Source: Sphingomonas sp. S2-65
GTDB lineage: Bacteria; Pseudomonadota; Alphaproteobacteria; Sphingomonadales; Sphingomonadaceae
Reading direction: 5' to 3'
DNA: 64,000 nt
NCBI RefSeq assembly: GCF_021513175.1
Contig: NZ_CP090953.1
Span: 2,104,501 to 2,168,500 of the forward strand
Part shown: positions 52,328 through 60,782 of the stretch, in pieces
Numbering within the stretch: the stretch's first letter is position 1
Layout: every line of letters begins with the position of its first letter
Made by a program: the position numbers and the translations under genes
The notes under the pieces: generated by a model
Told to the model about the DNA's origin: nothing
Seen by the model: only the letters and a program-made list of their open reading frames with translations
Databases searched by the model: none

Positions 52328-53834
52328 CCTTCGCGAGCTCCCGGACCGCGGCATGGACTGCGACATCCTGATCATTGGCTCGGGAGCGGCGGGCATCAGC
52401 CTCGCCTCGCAGCTGCACGACGGGCGGCGGCGCATTGTCCTCGCCGAGGCGGGGGGGCTTCGCGTCGCGGAGTCGGCTCAATCATTGTTTGCGGCGCGCC
52501 AGCTAGGCGAACCCTTTGCGGCCGGCGAAGGGCGATTTCGCGTATTTGGCGGAACGACGACAGCCTGGACCGGGCGGTGTGCGCCGCTTGACCCTCTCGA
52601 CTTTGCCAGGCGCGAGTGGGTGCCGCACAGTGGCTGGCCCGTTTTGCCCGACGCGTTCGCGCGATGGTATCCGCAAGCGGCTGCCATGTGCGGATTTCAG
52701 TCGGGCTGGGACGAGAGCCCACCGTCGCTCGAACGGATCCGGGCACTTCCCGATCGTCCCGACGACCTTGCTCCATTCGTCTGGCGATTCTGGGGAACCG
52801 GGCGCGACAGCTATCAGAACTGGGGAGAGCACTTCCACCTGAGTTTCCGGCGATCGCGCAGCCTTCACGTCGTGCTGCAGGCAAATCTCGTCGGATTGAC
52901 GCCCTCGCCGGACGGCAGGCGGGTTACGGCAGCGACACTCAGCGCTCCGGACGGCCGGCGCGCGACCGTCCGGCCTCGCCAGGTGGTCCTGTGCTGCGGA
53001 GGCATTGAGAATGCCCGGCTCCTGCTCAACGTCGCCGAGGACGATCCGTCGTTGCTCGGGGAGGTGAAACCGGTACTCGGCCGCTACTTCATGCAACATC
53101 CGCGGGCGGTCACGGCCCGCATCGCGATGAACGGAGAACAGTCGCGGCAGCTGCAGCAGCTGTTCAACCGATTCAAGCGCAACCGTGGCCCGCAATATGA
53201 AAGCGGCTTGTGCCTTTCCGAAACGGGCCAACGGCGCCACCGCCTGCTCAACGCTTCAGCCGTGTTGCGCTATCCCGGCTCGGGTCCTTCCTTCCCGATC
53301 CCGCGACAGATCCGCGATCTGGACCGCGCCCTGACCTCAACTGTGCGCCGGCTGCGAGGACATGAGCCGTTGCTTGGCGCGGGAACGGCATCGCTCGTCA
53401 TCGATCTCGAACAGACCCCCGATCCTGAGAGCCGTATTGTCCTAGACGCGAGCCGCGATGCCCTCGGGCTGCGCAGCGCCGCGATCGACTGGCGCATCGG
53501 CAAGGACGAGCGCCGCACCGGCCACCTTTTCACACAGCGCATATGTGACTGGATCGATCGCGCGGGGCTCGGCGCTTCGAGCAAGATCGAGGGACTCGAG
53601 GAAGATGGCGGGCTACGAACCGGCGAAATGCACGAAAGCTATCACCATCTCGGCGCGACGCGTATGTCCGAGACGGCGGCCACCGGTGTAGTAGACGCAT
53701 CGTTACGCGTCCATGGAACGGACAATTTCTATCTCTGCGGCGGCTCTGTGATGCCGACCGGGGGGCACGCAAATCCCACGCTTACCATTGTCGCGCTGGC
53801 ACTTCGCCTGGGAGAGATGCTCCAAGCTATCTAA
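52308..53834 (+). CDS. GMC-family FAD oxidoreductase
   Basis: A 508-residue flavoenzyme. N-terminal FAD-binding DCDILIIGSGAAGISLASQL (GSGAAG at 24-29), then FRVFGGTTTAWTGRCAPLDP, QVVLCCGGIENARLLLNVAE, and a C-terminal GMC part SYHHLGATRMSETAATG with CGGSVMPTGGHANPTLTIVA. GMC enzymes oxidise alcohol groups of sugars and other substrates. The gene starts inside the end of the preceding GT2 gene (overlap about 20 bases), so it belongs to the EPS operon and may oxidise a sugar of the repeat unit; that is inference. No signal peptide: cytoplasmic. Confidence 0.9.
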   Translation: MPPMFGDLRELPDRGMDCDILIIGSGAAGISLASQLHDGRRRIVLAEAGGLRVAESAQSLFAARQLGEPFAAGEGRFRVFGGTTTAWTGRCAPLDPLDFARREWVPHSGWPVLPDAFARWYPQAAAMCGFQSGWDESPPSLERIRALPDRPDDLAPFVWRFWGTGRDSYQNWGEHFHLSFRRSRSLHVVLQANLVGLTPSPDGRRVTAATLSAPDGRRATVRPRQVVLCCGGIENARLLLNVAEDDPSLLGEVKPVLGRYFMQHPRAVTARIAMNGEQSRQLQQLFNRFKRNRGPQYESGLCLSETGQRRHRLLNASAVLRYPGSGPSFPIPRQIRDLDRALTSTVRRLRGHEPLLGAGTASLVIDLEQTPDPESRIVLDASRDALGLRSAAIDWRIGKDERRTGHLFTQRICDWIDRAGLGASSKIEGLEEDGGLRTGEMHESYHHLGATRMSETAATGVVDASLRVHGTDNFYLCGGSVMPTGGHANPTLTIVALALRLGEMLQAI

Positions 53835-53989
53835 AGTTGACCAATATCTGCACACAAGCTTCATTAAACTTGTATTGCTGCGTCTGCGAACGAGGTATAG
53901 CCGGAGGTTCAACTCCAAACACCTAAAAAAAGGGTCGGGCCATTAACAGCGTCACTCTGGACAGCCAGCCAGATATTGCAGGCGAAGCC

Positions 53990-56119
53990 TTGCCCGACGA
54001 AGCACAGGAAGCGCGCCCGCCCGCCGACCTGCGCGCCAGCCTTCTTCCCGACCCTCGCGTGGTGTGGATGGTATTTCGTCGCAACATCTGGATCTTTCTT
54101 GCGGTGTTCGCCGCTGTCGTCGGCACCGCCGCGGCCTGGACGCTCACCCAGACGCCGATCTACTCGGCAAGCGCCAGCCTGCTGATCGAGCCCGCTGGCT
54201 CCGACGTCATCAACGTCAAGGCAGTCACGCCCGATCTCGCCGCGAAGAGCGATATAATCGACACGCAAGTTCGCCTGATCAGCTCGCCCGAGATCACGCG
54301 CCGCGCCGCCGATGCCTATGCGCGCCTGCGTCCGAGCGATCCGCGGTCCGCAGCAGCGGCCCGCCACGAGCTCGCCGCCACGATGGCTGGTATCGTCAGC
54401 GTCCACCGGTCAGGCCTAACCCTTGTGATCGACATTCAAGCCGAATCACCGGAACCGCAGTTCGCCGCGGACACCGCCAACCTGTTCGCCAGTGAGTATA
54501 TCGCGGCGCAACGCGACGCCAAGGTCGGCGCGAACCAGCATGCGAGCGCTTGGCTGACTACCCGGACCGAAGACCTACGCGCAGCTTCCTCCCAGGCCGA
54601 CGCCGCCTTGCAGCAGTACAAGATCCGCAATGGTCTGCTCAGCGCCAACGGCGCGACGAACGCCGAGCAGGAAGTTTCGACCCTCAATACGCAGATTGCC
54701 GCGGCAAAGGCCGAACTCGCTGAGAAGAGTGGCCGGCTGAACGCGGCGCGTGCGCAGCTGCGCGCCGGCGGCCAGGGCGCCGACGTGGGCGCCGCGCTCG
54801 GGTCGGGCACCATCGGCACGTTGCGCCAGAGCGAAGCAAATGCGAGTGCCGAAGTCGCCCAGCTCGAGGCGCGTTATGGCCCGCTTCACCCCGACCTGGT
54901 TAAGGCGAAGAGCCAGCTGGCCGAGCTCCGGATCCAGATCCAGAAGGAAATCGACCGGATTCTCTCTAATCTCGAAGCGGACGTGCAGGTTGCCTCGTCG
55001 CGGCTCGGCTCGCTTCAGTCGAGCCAGGTACGGGCGAACGGCGAGCTCGCCGGCAACAACAGTGCCGCGGTTGGCCTTATGGAACTGCAGCGCCGCGCCG
55101 ACGCCGCAAAGGCGATCTACGAGACCTTCCTGAACCGCCTGCGTGAAACCAGCGCGCAGCAGGGACTTCAGCAGGCGGACGCGCGCATCGCCGCGGCGGC
55201 GGAAGTACCGTCGAGTCCAGACTTTCCCAATCACAAGCTCGCAGCCGCCGCTGGAGTGGGCGGCGGTATAATGCTCGGGCTCATTGCAATCGCGCTTGCC
55301 GAATATCTCAAGGGAGGCGTCAGGACAAAGAGCGACGTGGAGAGGCGTCTGCGGGTTCGCTATGCCGGTGCCGTGCCTACGCTCCAGTCGACGCTGGGAC
55401 GGATGCGAGCAACCGAGCCGCCTGAGGACTACATCGTCTCGCATCCGCTGTCCGCCTTCGCGGAGAGTTTTAGGGCTATTCAAGCCTTCCTGATGCTCGG
55501 CGGTGGCCGTACGCCGGGGGCCCGCGTAGTCGCAATTGCCTCCGCCCTGCCTCAAGAAGGAAAGACCACCACTTCGGCCTGCCTTGCGAGGACCGCCGCG
55601 CTCGGCGGCGCGCGCACAGTGCTCGTGGATTGCGACTTGCGCCGGCGCGGGTCGAGCGAGCTGCTGATCAAGGGCCAGCACGCCGGACTTTACGAATACA
55701 TGCGCGGCGAGGTTTCGCTGGAAGAGGCGCTTGTTCTGGACGAACCGAGCGGGGCATGGGTGCTGGGCACGGCCTTCCCGCAGCAGGATGCACGTGACCC
55801 GCTCACTCCGAACAACATGATGCGGCTGCTCGGCGAGCTGCGCAGCCGCTTCGACGTCGTCATCCTCGACACTGCGCCGGTGCTTGGCGTTGCCGACGCG
55901 CGCGCAGTCTCCGCGAGCGCCGACCGCGTGCTCGTCATCTCACGCTGGGCGAAGACGTCGGTCAGCGCGGTCGAGGCCGCCATCGACGTCCTGCTCGATG
56001 CGGGTGCAAAGATAAGTGGGCTTGCGCTCACTCAGGTGGACATCACCCGCTATGCAAGCACGGGTCAGACAGACGCCTATGGCTACCAGAAGAAGTTTCG
56101 CGGATACTACACCAACTAG
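53990..56119 (+). CDS. Wzc/GumC-type chain-length protein with tyrosine kinase domain
   Basis: A 709-residue inner-membrane protein. A Wzz domain with two membrane helices (about 32-53 and about 425-445) flanks a long periplasmic coiled coil including the GNVR-type region. The cytoplasmic BY-kinase domain has Walker A ALPQEGKTTTS (about 518-528), Walker A' TVLVDCDLRR and Walker B VVILDTAPVLG. The C-terminus is tyrosine-rich (AYGYQKKFRGYYTN), the usual autophosphorylation cluster. TTG at 53990 is the first standard start, but the frame is open back to 53927 with CTG at 53957 and ATT at 53942, so the true start may be upstream. It controls polymerisation and export. Confidence 0.93.
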   Translation: MPDEAQEARPPADLRASLLPDPRVVWMVFRRNIWIFLAVFAAVVGTAAAWTLTQTPIYSASASLLIEPAGSDVINVKAVTPDLAAKSDIIDTQVRLISSPEITRRAADAYARLRPSDPRSAAAARHELAATMAGIVSVHRSGLTLVIDIQAESPEPQFAADTANLFASEYIAAQRDAKVGANQHASAWLTTRTEDLRAASSQADAALQQYKIRNGLLSANGATNAEQEVSTLNTQIAAAKAELAEKSGRLNAARAQLRAGGQGADVGAALGSGTIGTLRQSEANASAEVAQLEARYGPLHPDLVKAKSQLAELRIQIQKEIDRILSNLEADVQVASSRLGSLQSSQVRANGELAGNNSAAVGLMELQRRADAAKAIYETFLNRLRETSAQQGLQQADARIAAAAEVPSSPDFPNHKLAAAAGVGGGIMLGLIAIALAEYLKGGVRTKSDVERRLRVRYAGAVPTLQSTLGRMRATEPPEDYIVSHPLSAFAESFRAIQAFLMLGGGRTPGARVVAIASALPQEGKTTTSACLARTAALGGARTVLVDCDLRRRGSSELLIKGQHAGLYEYMRGEVSLEEALVLDEPSGAWVLGTAFPQQDARDPLTPNNMMRLLGELRSRFDVVILDTAPVLGVADARAVSASADRVLVISRWAKTSVSAVEAAIDVLLDAGAKISGLALTQVDITRYASTGQTDAYGYQKKFRGYYTN

Positions 56120-56132
56120 GGGAATTGGTTGG

Positions 56133-57455
56133 ATGACAAAGAATGCAAGACTGGCGCGCGTCTGCTCGCCCCGGTGCCTGTTGCTTTTTTCCGTCGCGGG
56201 CTTTGCGCTTTCGGCCCCTCCAGCCTCGGCGCAGACCGAGATCGACAAGCGCGGCGAGAGTGTCACGTCGCGTGAGCGTGCGCGCGTCGAGGATAATTCT
56301 CATCAGGTCGGCGCCTTTCTCGTCAGTCCGCAACTGTCTGTGACGGCCAACTATGACGACAATATCTACGCGACTGACACCGATCGCCGAGGTGATGTCT
56401 ATCTAACCGTGCGTCCCCAGCTCGCGGTGCAATCGACTTGGTCGAGCAACGCGCTGAATTTCTCTGGATTCTTCGACCGCGACATTCACGCAAAATATAC
56501 TTCTGAGGACGTCTCCAATTATGGGGCGGCGCTCGATGGCCGATACGACATATCGAGGCAGACGCGGTTGTTTGCAGGCGTCACGGCAAGTCGCAACGCC
56601 GAGCGGCGCGGGAGCCTGTCGAGCTTCGCCGCGTCTGCCGAGCCGGTTCGCTATACGAGCGCGACCGCCAATCTGGCCGCCGAACAGGATCTAGGCAACC
56701 TCCGCCTGCGCGGCGAAGGTCGCTTCCGAAGAGTAAGCTATGGCGATGCGCTGCTCGCCGGCGGTGTCGAGATCGATCAGGGCTTTCGCGACTTCGACAT
56801 CTTCAGCGGATCGCTGCAGGCCCGTTACGATCTTAACTCGCTGACCAGCTTCATTCTTCGCGGGACGCTCGAAGAGCGTCGCTACGATCTTCGACCCGAC
56901 GATCCGGGCTTTGATCCCCTGACGCAAATCGACCGCAGCGGCAGCAGCACGCTTCTTGAGGCCGGGATCGCGCGCGAACTCACCGAGCTTCTCTACGGAA
57001 CGGTACGCGTCGGCTACCTCAGCTTCAGATATCCCGATCCGAAGCTCAACGATGTCGACGCCTTTTCCTATTTCGTCGACCTGAAATGGAACGTCACGCC
57101 ACTGACGACGATCGTCGCGACGGCGCAGAGGCGCGTCGACGAGACGACGTCGCCGGTGACGGCAGGAAATCTTCGAGACGAGGTCGGCATTTCGCTCGAC
57201 CACGAACTGCTCCGGTCGTTGATCATTACGGCGGACGCACGCATTGCGTCTATCAACCCCTCGATTGCCGACGGCGTGATCAGCGTCATCGATAGCAGCA
57301 GCGACGAGACCGAAGTTGGCGCCGGAGCCCGCTACTATATCGGGCGCCAGTTGCGGGTTGACGCGCGCTACAATCACCGGCGCCGTTCGTCCGACAATCC
57401 GCTGCTCCGCTATGTTGCGAACAGAGCGACGGTTGGCGTCAGCTTCATGTTTTGA
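56133..57455 (+). CDS. Outer-membrane beta-barrel protein of the EPS cluster
   Basis: A 440-residue protein with a signal peptide (about 1-34, ending APPASAQ). It is followed by about 16 to 18 amphipathic beta strands (for example NYDDNIYATDTDRRGDVYLT, TVRPQLAVQSTWSSNALNFS, SFILRGTLEERRYDLR) and a C-terminal Phe (VGVSFMF), the usual outer-membrane insertion signal. This resembles the outer-membrane beta-barrel proteins found in EPS loci (BBP2-type). It starts 13 bases after the Wzc-type gene. It could be the export pore, since the OPX protein lacks its own. Confidence 0.85.
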   Translation: MTKNARLARVCSPRCLLLFSVAGFALSAPPASAQTEIDKRGESVTSRERARVEDNSHQVGAFLVSPQLSVTANYDDNIYATDTDRRGDVYLTVRPQLAVQSTWSSNALNFSGFFDRDIHAKYTSEDVSNYGAALDGRYDISRQTRLFAGVTASRNAERRGSLSSFAASAEPVRYTSATANLAAEQDLGNLRLRGEGRFRRVSYGDALLAGGVEIDQGFRDFDIFSGSLQARYDLNSLTSFILRGTLEERRYDLRPDDPGFDPLTQIDRSGSSTLLEAGIARELTELLYGTVRVGYLSFRYPDPKLNDVDAFSYFVDLKWNVTPLTTIVATAQRRVDETTSPVTAGNLRDEVGISLDHELLRSLIITADARIASINPSIADGVISVIDSSSDETEVGAGARYYIGRQLRVDARYNHRRRSSDNPLLRYVANRATVGVSFMF

Positions 57456-57539
57456 CCCGCGACCTCCGGTCTCCCGCCGAGATGTCGGCCGTGGCAGTTC
57501 GGGCTGCAGTCGCGATTCGCGTCCTCCAGGAGAATTGAG

Positions 57540-58400
57540 ATGCGCATCAAGCCGTTGCGAAAGGCAGTATTCCCCGTCGGGGGGCTCGGCACTCGCTTCC
57601 TTCCTGCGACCAAGGCAATGCCCAAGGAAATGTTGCCGATCGTCGATCGCCCGCTGATCCAATACGCAGTCGAGGAGGCGATGGAGGCTGGGATCGAGCA
57701 GATGATCTTCGTCACCGGCCGCGGTAAGAGCGCGATCGAGGATCATTTCGATATCGCTTTCGAGCTCGAGACGATGATGAGCCAGCGCGGCAAATCACTC
57801 GATATCCTGGACGCGACGCGGCTCAAGCCGGGTGCGGTTGCCTATGTCCGTCAACAGGAGCCATTGGGACTGGGCCACGCGGTCTGGTGTGCCCGCGACA
57901 TCGTCGGTGACGAGCCCTTCGCGGTTTTGCTCGCCGACGACCTCATGGTCGGAGAGCCTGGGTGTCTCAAGCAGATGGTGGACGCGTACAACAAGATCGG
58001 CGGCAACCTGATCTGCGCTGAGGAAGTCCCCGACGATCAGACCCATCGCTACGGCATCATAACGCCAGGAATGCGCGCGGGCGCACTGACCGAAGTGACG
58101 GGGCTGGTTGAGAAGCCGGCGCCCGGCACCGCGCCCTCGAATTTGTCGGTGATCGGGCGCTACGTCCTTCAGCCCGAGGTCATGCGCGTGCTCGAAACCC
58201 AGGAAGCCGGTGCGGGCGGCGAGATCCAGCTGACCGACGCGATGGCACGAATGATCGGCGGCCAGCCTTTCCACGGGGTGACCTTTGCCGGCACGCGCTA
58301 CGATTGCGGCGACAAGGCGGGCTTCATCCAGGCCAACATCGCGGTCGCGATGGCGCGCGACGATATAGGGCCGCAAATCGAGGCGTGGCTGCGGCGCTGA
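57540..58400 (+). CDS. galU: UTP-glucose-1-phosphate uridylyltransferase
   Basis: A 286-residue enzyme that makes UDP-glucose from UTP and glucose-1-phosphate. The N-terminal VFPVGGLGTRFLPATKAMPK (nucleotide-binding loop), MLPIVDRPLIQYAVEEAMEA and DDQTHRYGIITPG with VTGLVEKP, and GRYVLQPEVM, match bacterial GalU. AGGAG precedes the ATG at 57540. It supplies UDP-glucose (and through it other nucleotide sugars) for the polymer. Confidence 0.96.
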   Translation: MRIKPLRKAVFPVGGLGTRFLPATKAMPKEMLPIVDRPLIQYAVEEAMEAGIEQMIFVTGRGKSAIEDHFDIAFELETMMSQRGKSLDILDATRLKPGAVAYVRQQEPLGLGHAVWCARDIVGDEPFAVLLADDLMVGEPGCLKQMVDAYNKIGGNLICAEEVPDDQTHRYGIITPGMRAGALTEVTGLVEKPAPGTAPSNLSVIGRYVLQPEVMRVLETQEAGAGGEIQLTDAMARMIGGQPFHGVTFAGTRYDCGDKAGFIQANIAVAMARDDIGPQIEAWLRR

Positions 58401-58412
58401 CCCGCGCCAAAC

Positions 58413-58445
58413 GAGAGGCTGAGCAGATACGACTGCTCTCCTCTC
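58413..58445. terminator. Bidirectional hairpin between galU and a GT2 gene
   Basis: GAGAGG and GAGCAG (58413-58426) pair with CTGCTC and CCTCTC (58433-58445) across a small asymmetric bulge, in the 63-base gap between two convergent genes. No T-tract, so a weak or Rho-assisted terminator. Confidence 0.5.
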
Positions 58446-58463
58446 CACCGCCGAGCTAAAGCG

Positions 58464-59531
58464 TCAGGTTCGAAACTCGAGCGATCCCTTGCGGCGCCTT
58501 GCAAGCAGCGAGACGGCTATGGGGATCGCGCCGAAGATCTTCCATCGCCAACGTCGCCAGGCGGCCGCAGCCACTGCGAAGCTGGCGACGGGGTACCGCA
58601 TGCCGTTGCGCATCAGCAAATAAACGAGTTCATCGAGGCTGACACGCGCCTTGGCGTGGGCGAGGCGCGTGATCGAGGCGCGATGGGACATAAGATCGGC
58701 GATCCGGCGATATTTGACGACGGTGGTAAGCGCGCGCCAGGCGGACTTGGGACTGTTCCAGTCGAGCGCACCCCGGTAAAAATTCACACCGTCCGAACCG
58801 CGTGCCATCATCGGCGTCTGGTTGACGGCGATGCCGAGTGATCGGTCGGCGAGAACGAGGCTGTAGAGATGATCTTCGCCCGTCTCGAGCGCATCTTCGA
58901 AGCGTAGCGACCCATGCCGCCTTGCTGGAAAAACGAGTGTAGATAAATGGAGCAGCGGCTCTTCGATCAGCAGGTCAACTGCCTCGCCGGACGTGAGTCT
59001 CTGAAGGTGAAGGTCTGCCGCGCCGAGTGACTTCCGCATCATATCATAACGCGGATGCGCGGAAAACCAATCCTGACCCGGCTCTACCCAGTTATTGGCG
59101 AAATAGACGTCGTATCCCTCCTCGAGCGCCGCGATAGCCGTGTCGAGGTGATCCGGATGCCAGCGGTCGTCGCTGTCGAGGAAGGCGACGTATCGCGCGT
59201 CGTGAGGAACGGCGTCCAGTCCCGCGTTGCGCGCCGCTGCCGGCCCTGCATTTGCCTGAGTCAATATCCGTACACCTGCAGCTTCCCTATCGGACAGCAG
59301 CTTCACATCACCTCGAGCGGGAATTGGCGAGGAGTCGTCGACGACGATCACGTCCAGATGAAGCCCTTCGGGAAGCCGCTGATCAAAGATCGACCGGAGC
59401 GCTCCGAGCAGGACGCCGGATCGGCGCTGATAATATGGGATGACGACGGACACCAAGGCCCCCGGTCGTGCAATCTGGGCATCTCCCTGCGCGATTTTGG
59501 GCAACATCGAGGGCGTCGCTTCATCCCTCAT
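58464..59531 (-). CDS. GT2 glycosyltransferase
   Basis: A 355-residue GT2 enzyme: VSVVIPYYQRRSGVLLGALR, LDVIVVDDSSPIPARGDVKL, NAGPAAARNAGLDAV and VAFLDSDDRWHPDHLDTAIA. The last 100 residues include basic and hydrophobic segments that may bind the membrane. ATG at 59531 overlaps the stop of the upstream GT2 gene as ATGA. Confidence 0.88.
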   Translation of the reverse strand: MRDEATPSMLPKIAQGDAQIARPGALVSVVIPYYQRRSGVLLGALRSIFDQRLPEGLHLDVIVVDDSSPIPARGDVKLLSDREAAGVRILTQANAGPAAARNAGLDAVPHDARYVAFLDSDDRWHPDHLDTAIAALEEGYDVYFANNWVEPGQDWFSAHPRYDMMRKSLGAADLHLQRLTSGEAVDLLIEEPLLHLSTLVFPARRHGSLRFEDALETGEDHLYSLVLADRSLGIAVNQTPMMARGSDGVNFYRGALDWNSPKSAWRALTTVVKYRRIADLMSHRASITRLAHAKARVSLDELVYLLMRNGMRYPVASFAVAAAAWRRWRWKIFGAIPIAVSLLARRRKGSLEFRT

Positions 59532-60478
59532 CGCGGCGCCACCAGCGATTTCGCCTCCGCAACTTGCGACCTGCCGAGCAGCGGAGAGAGGACGCTTTCG
59601 AGAAGAAAACGCCCGGCGCCTTTCGAGTTTTCGCACAATATGCCGAACCTGCTCACACCGGTTTCCGCGACGATGCTCGACCGGCGACCTAGACGCTCGA
59701 GAAGGACGTCCTTTGCGTTCCAGTAGAAGCTCTTTGCCAAAATCGGCGACCGAAGGAGATGCTTCATCAGTAGCGCGCCGTTGCCATATTCGTACTGCCG
59801 GGTCAGCTTGGCGAGATCCGGTACGGTCCGGCGGCCATGAAAATGAGTCACCGACATGTCGGGAACGTAACGTATAGCTATTCCGGCGTGCGCGGCGCGT
59901 AGAAACAGGTCGGTGTCCTCGCCAGACTTGTAGCGACTGCCGGCCCCAAGTCGCTCGTCAAAAATTCCGAGCGTAGCAAAGATGCTCCGCGGCATCGCCA
60001 TATTGCACCCATGAATGAACCCAGCGGGCATCATGTCCTTTGTCAGTTCTGCCGGGTGCTCGGCCACCTTGATGGTAATCGGCAAATCCAGAGGATCGCC
60101 TAAGTTGACCCGCCCTCCCCGAATCGCTGGTTCCTCGTCGGCGCCAAAATGCTCTAGCATCTGGGCAAAATACGCAGGCGACACCTCGCAATCATCATCC
60201 GTGAAGGCGACCAGCCTGCCAGTTGCGACACCAAGGCCGGCGTTCCGCGCCGCGGAAAGGCCGGGCCGGGGCTCGTATATCGCCAGGACGTTGCTCAACT
60301 GGCACTGAAACCGCTCGATCACCGCCGCCGTGCCGTCTGTCGAACCATTGTCGACGATCACAAGCTCGATGCTGGCTGCCGGCGGTGCATGCCTTACCGC
60401 GCCGGCCAAGGCGTTGAGAGCGCCACCAAGACCCGCGGCGCGGTTTCGTGTGCAGAGGATCAAGGTGACGTCGACCAT
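59528..60478 (-). CDS. GT2 glycosyltransferase
   Basis: A 316-residue GT2 enzyme: VTLILCTRNRAAGLGGALNA, SIELVIVDNGSTDGTAAVIE, PGLSAARNAGLGVATGRLVA and FTDDDCEVSPAYFA (DDD). Late motif GEDTDLFLRAAHAG is typical of GT2 (ED). ATG at 60478 after GGGGGAGGG. Coupled to the next GT2 gene. Confidence 0.9.
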   Translation of the reverse strand: MVDVTLILCTRNRAAGLGGALNALAGAVRHAPPAASIELVIVDNGSTDGTAAVIERFQCQLSNVLAIYEPRPGLSAARNAGLGVATGRLVAFTDDDCEVSPAYFAQMLEHFGADEEPAIRGGRVNLGDPLDLPITIKVAEHPAELTKDMMPAGFIHGCNMAMPRSIFATLGIFDERLGAGSRYKSGEDTDLFLRAAHAGIAIRYVPDMSVTHFHGRRTVPDLAKLTRQYEYGNGALLMKHLLRSPILAKSFYWNAKDVLLERLGRRSSIVAETGVSRFGILCENSKGAGRFLLESVLSPLLGRSQVAEAKSLVAPR

Positions 60479-60782
60479 CGTTACCCTCCCCCTCCAGTGG
60501 ATGCCTTTTAGCAGGCATGGCAATGTCACCGTACAAAACAAAGAGGCGACGATCTTTTCTCCTAGCCTCTCCAGCCGCATCAGGCGAGTTCGGATTGTAC
60601 AAACGGCGGCATGTCTCTGCACGGGACAGTAAGATTGCGCTACGCCCACGGGTGGAAGTGAGGCGCTCGCTATGGCATTGCCCGCATGAGAGATGCGTCT
60701 GAACGGGATTTCGCGGGCCGCAGGCCTGCGCTGCCATGGTGCCGGGAATTCCGCCATCATTCTCGGGCGATGGGAGTGGTGT

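Noticed and set aside
56691..57746. Minus-strand open frame opposite the beta-barrel and galU genes
   Set aside because: Antisense shadow running across two clear genes.
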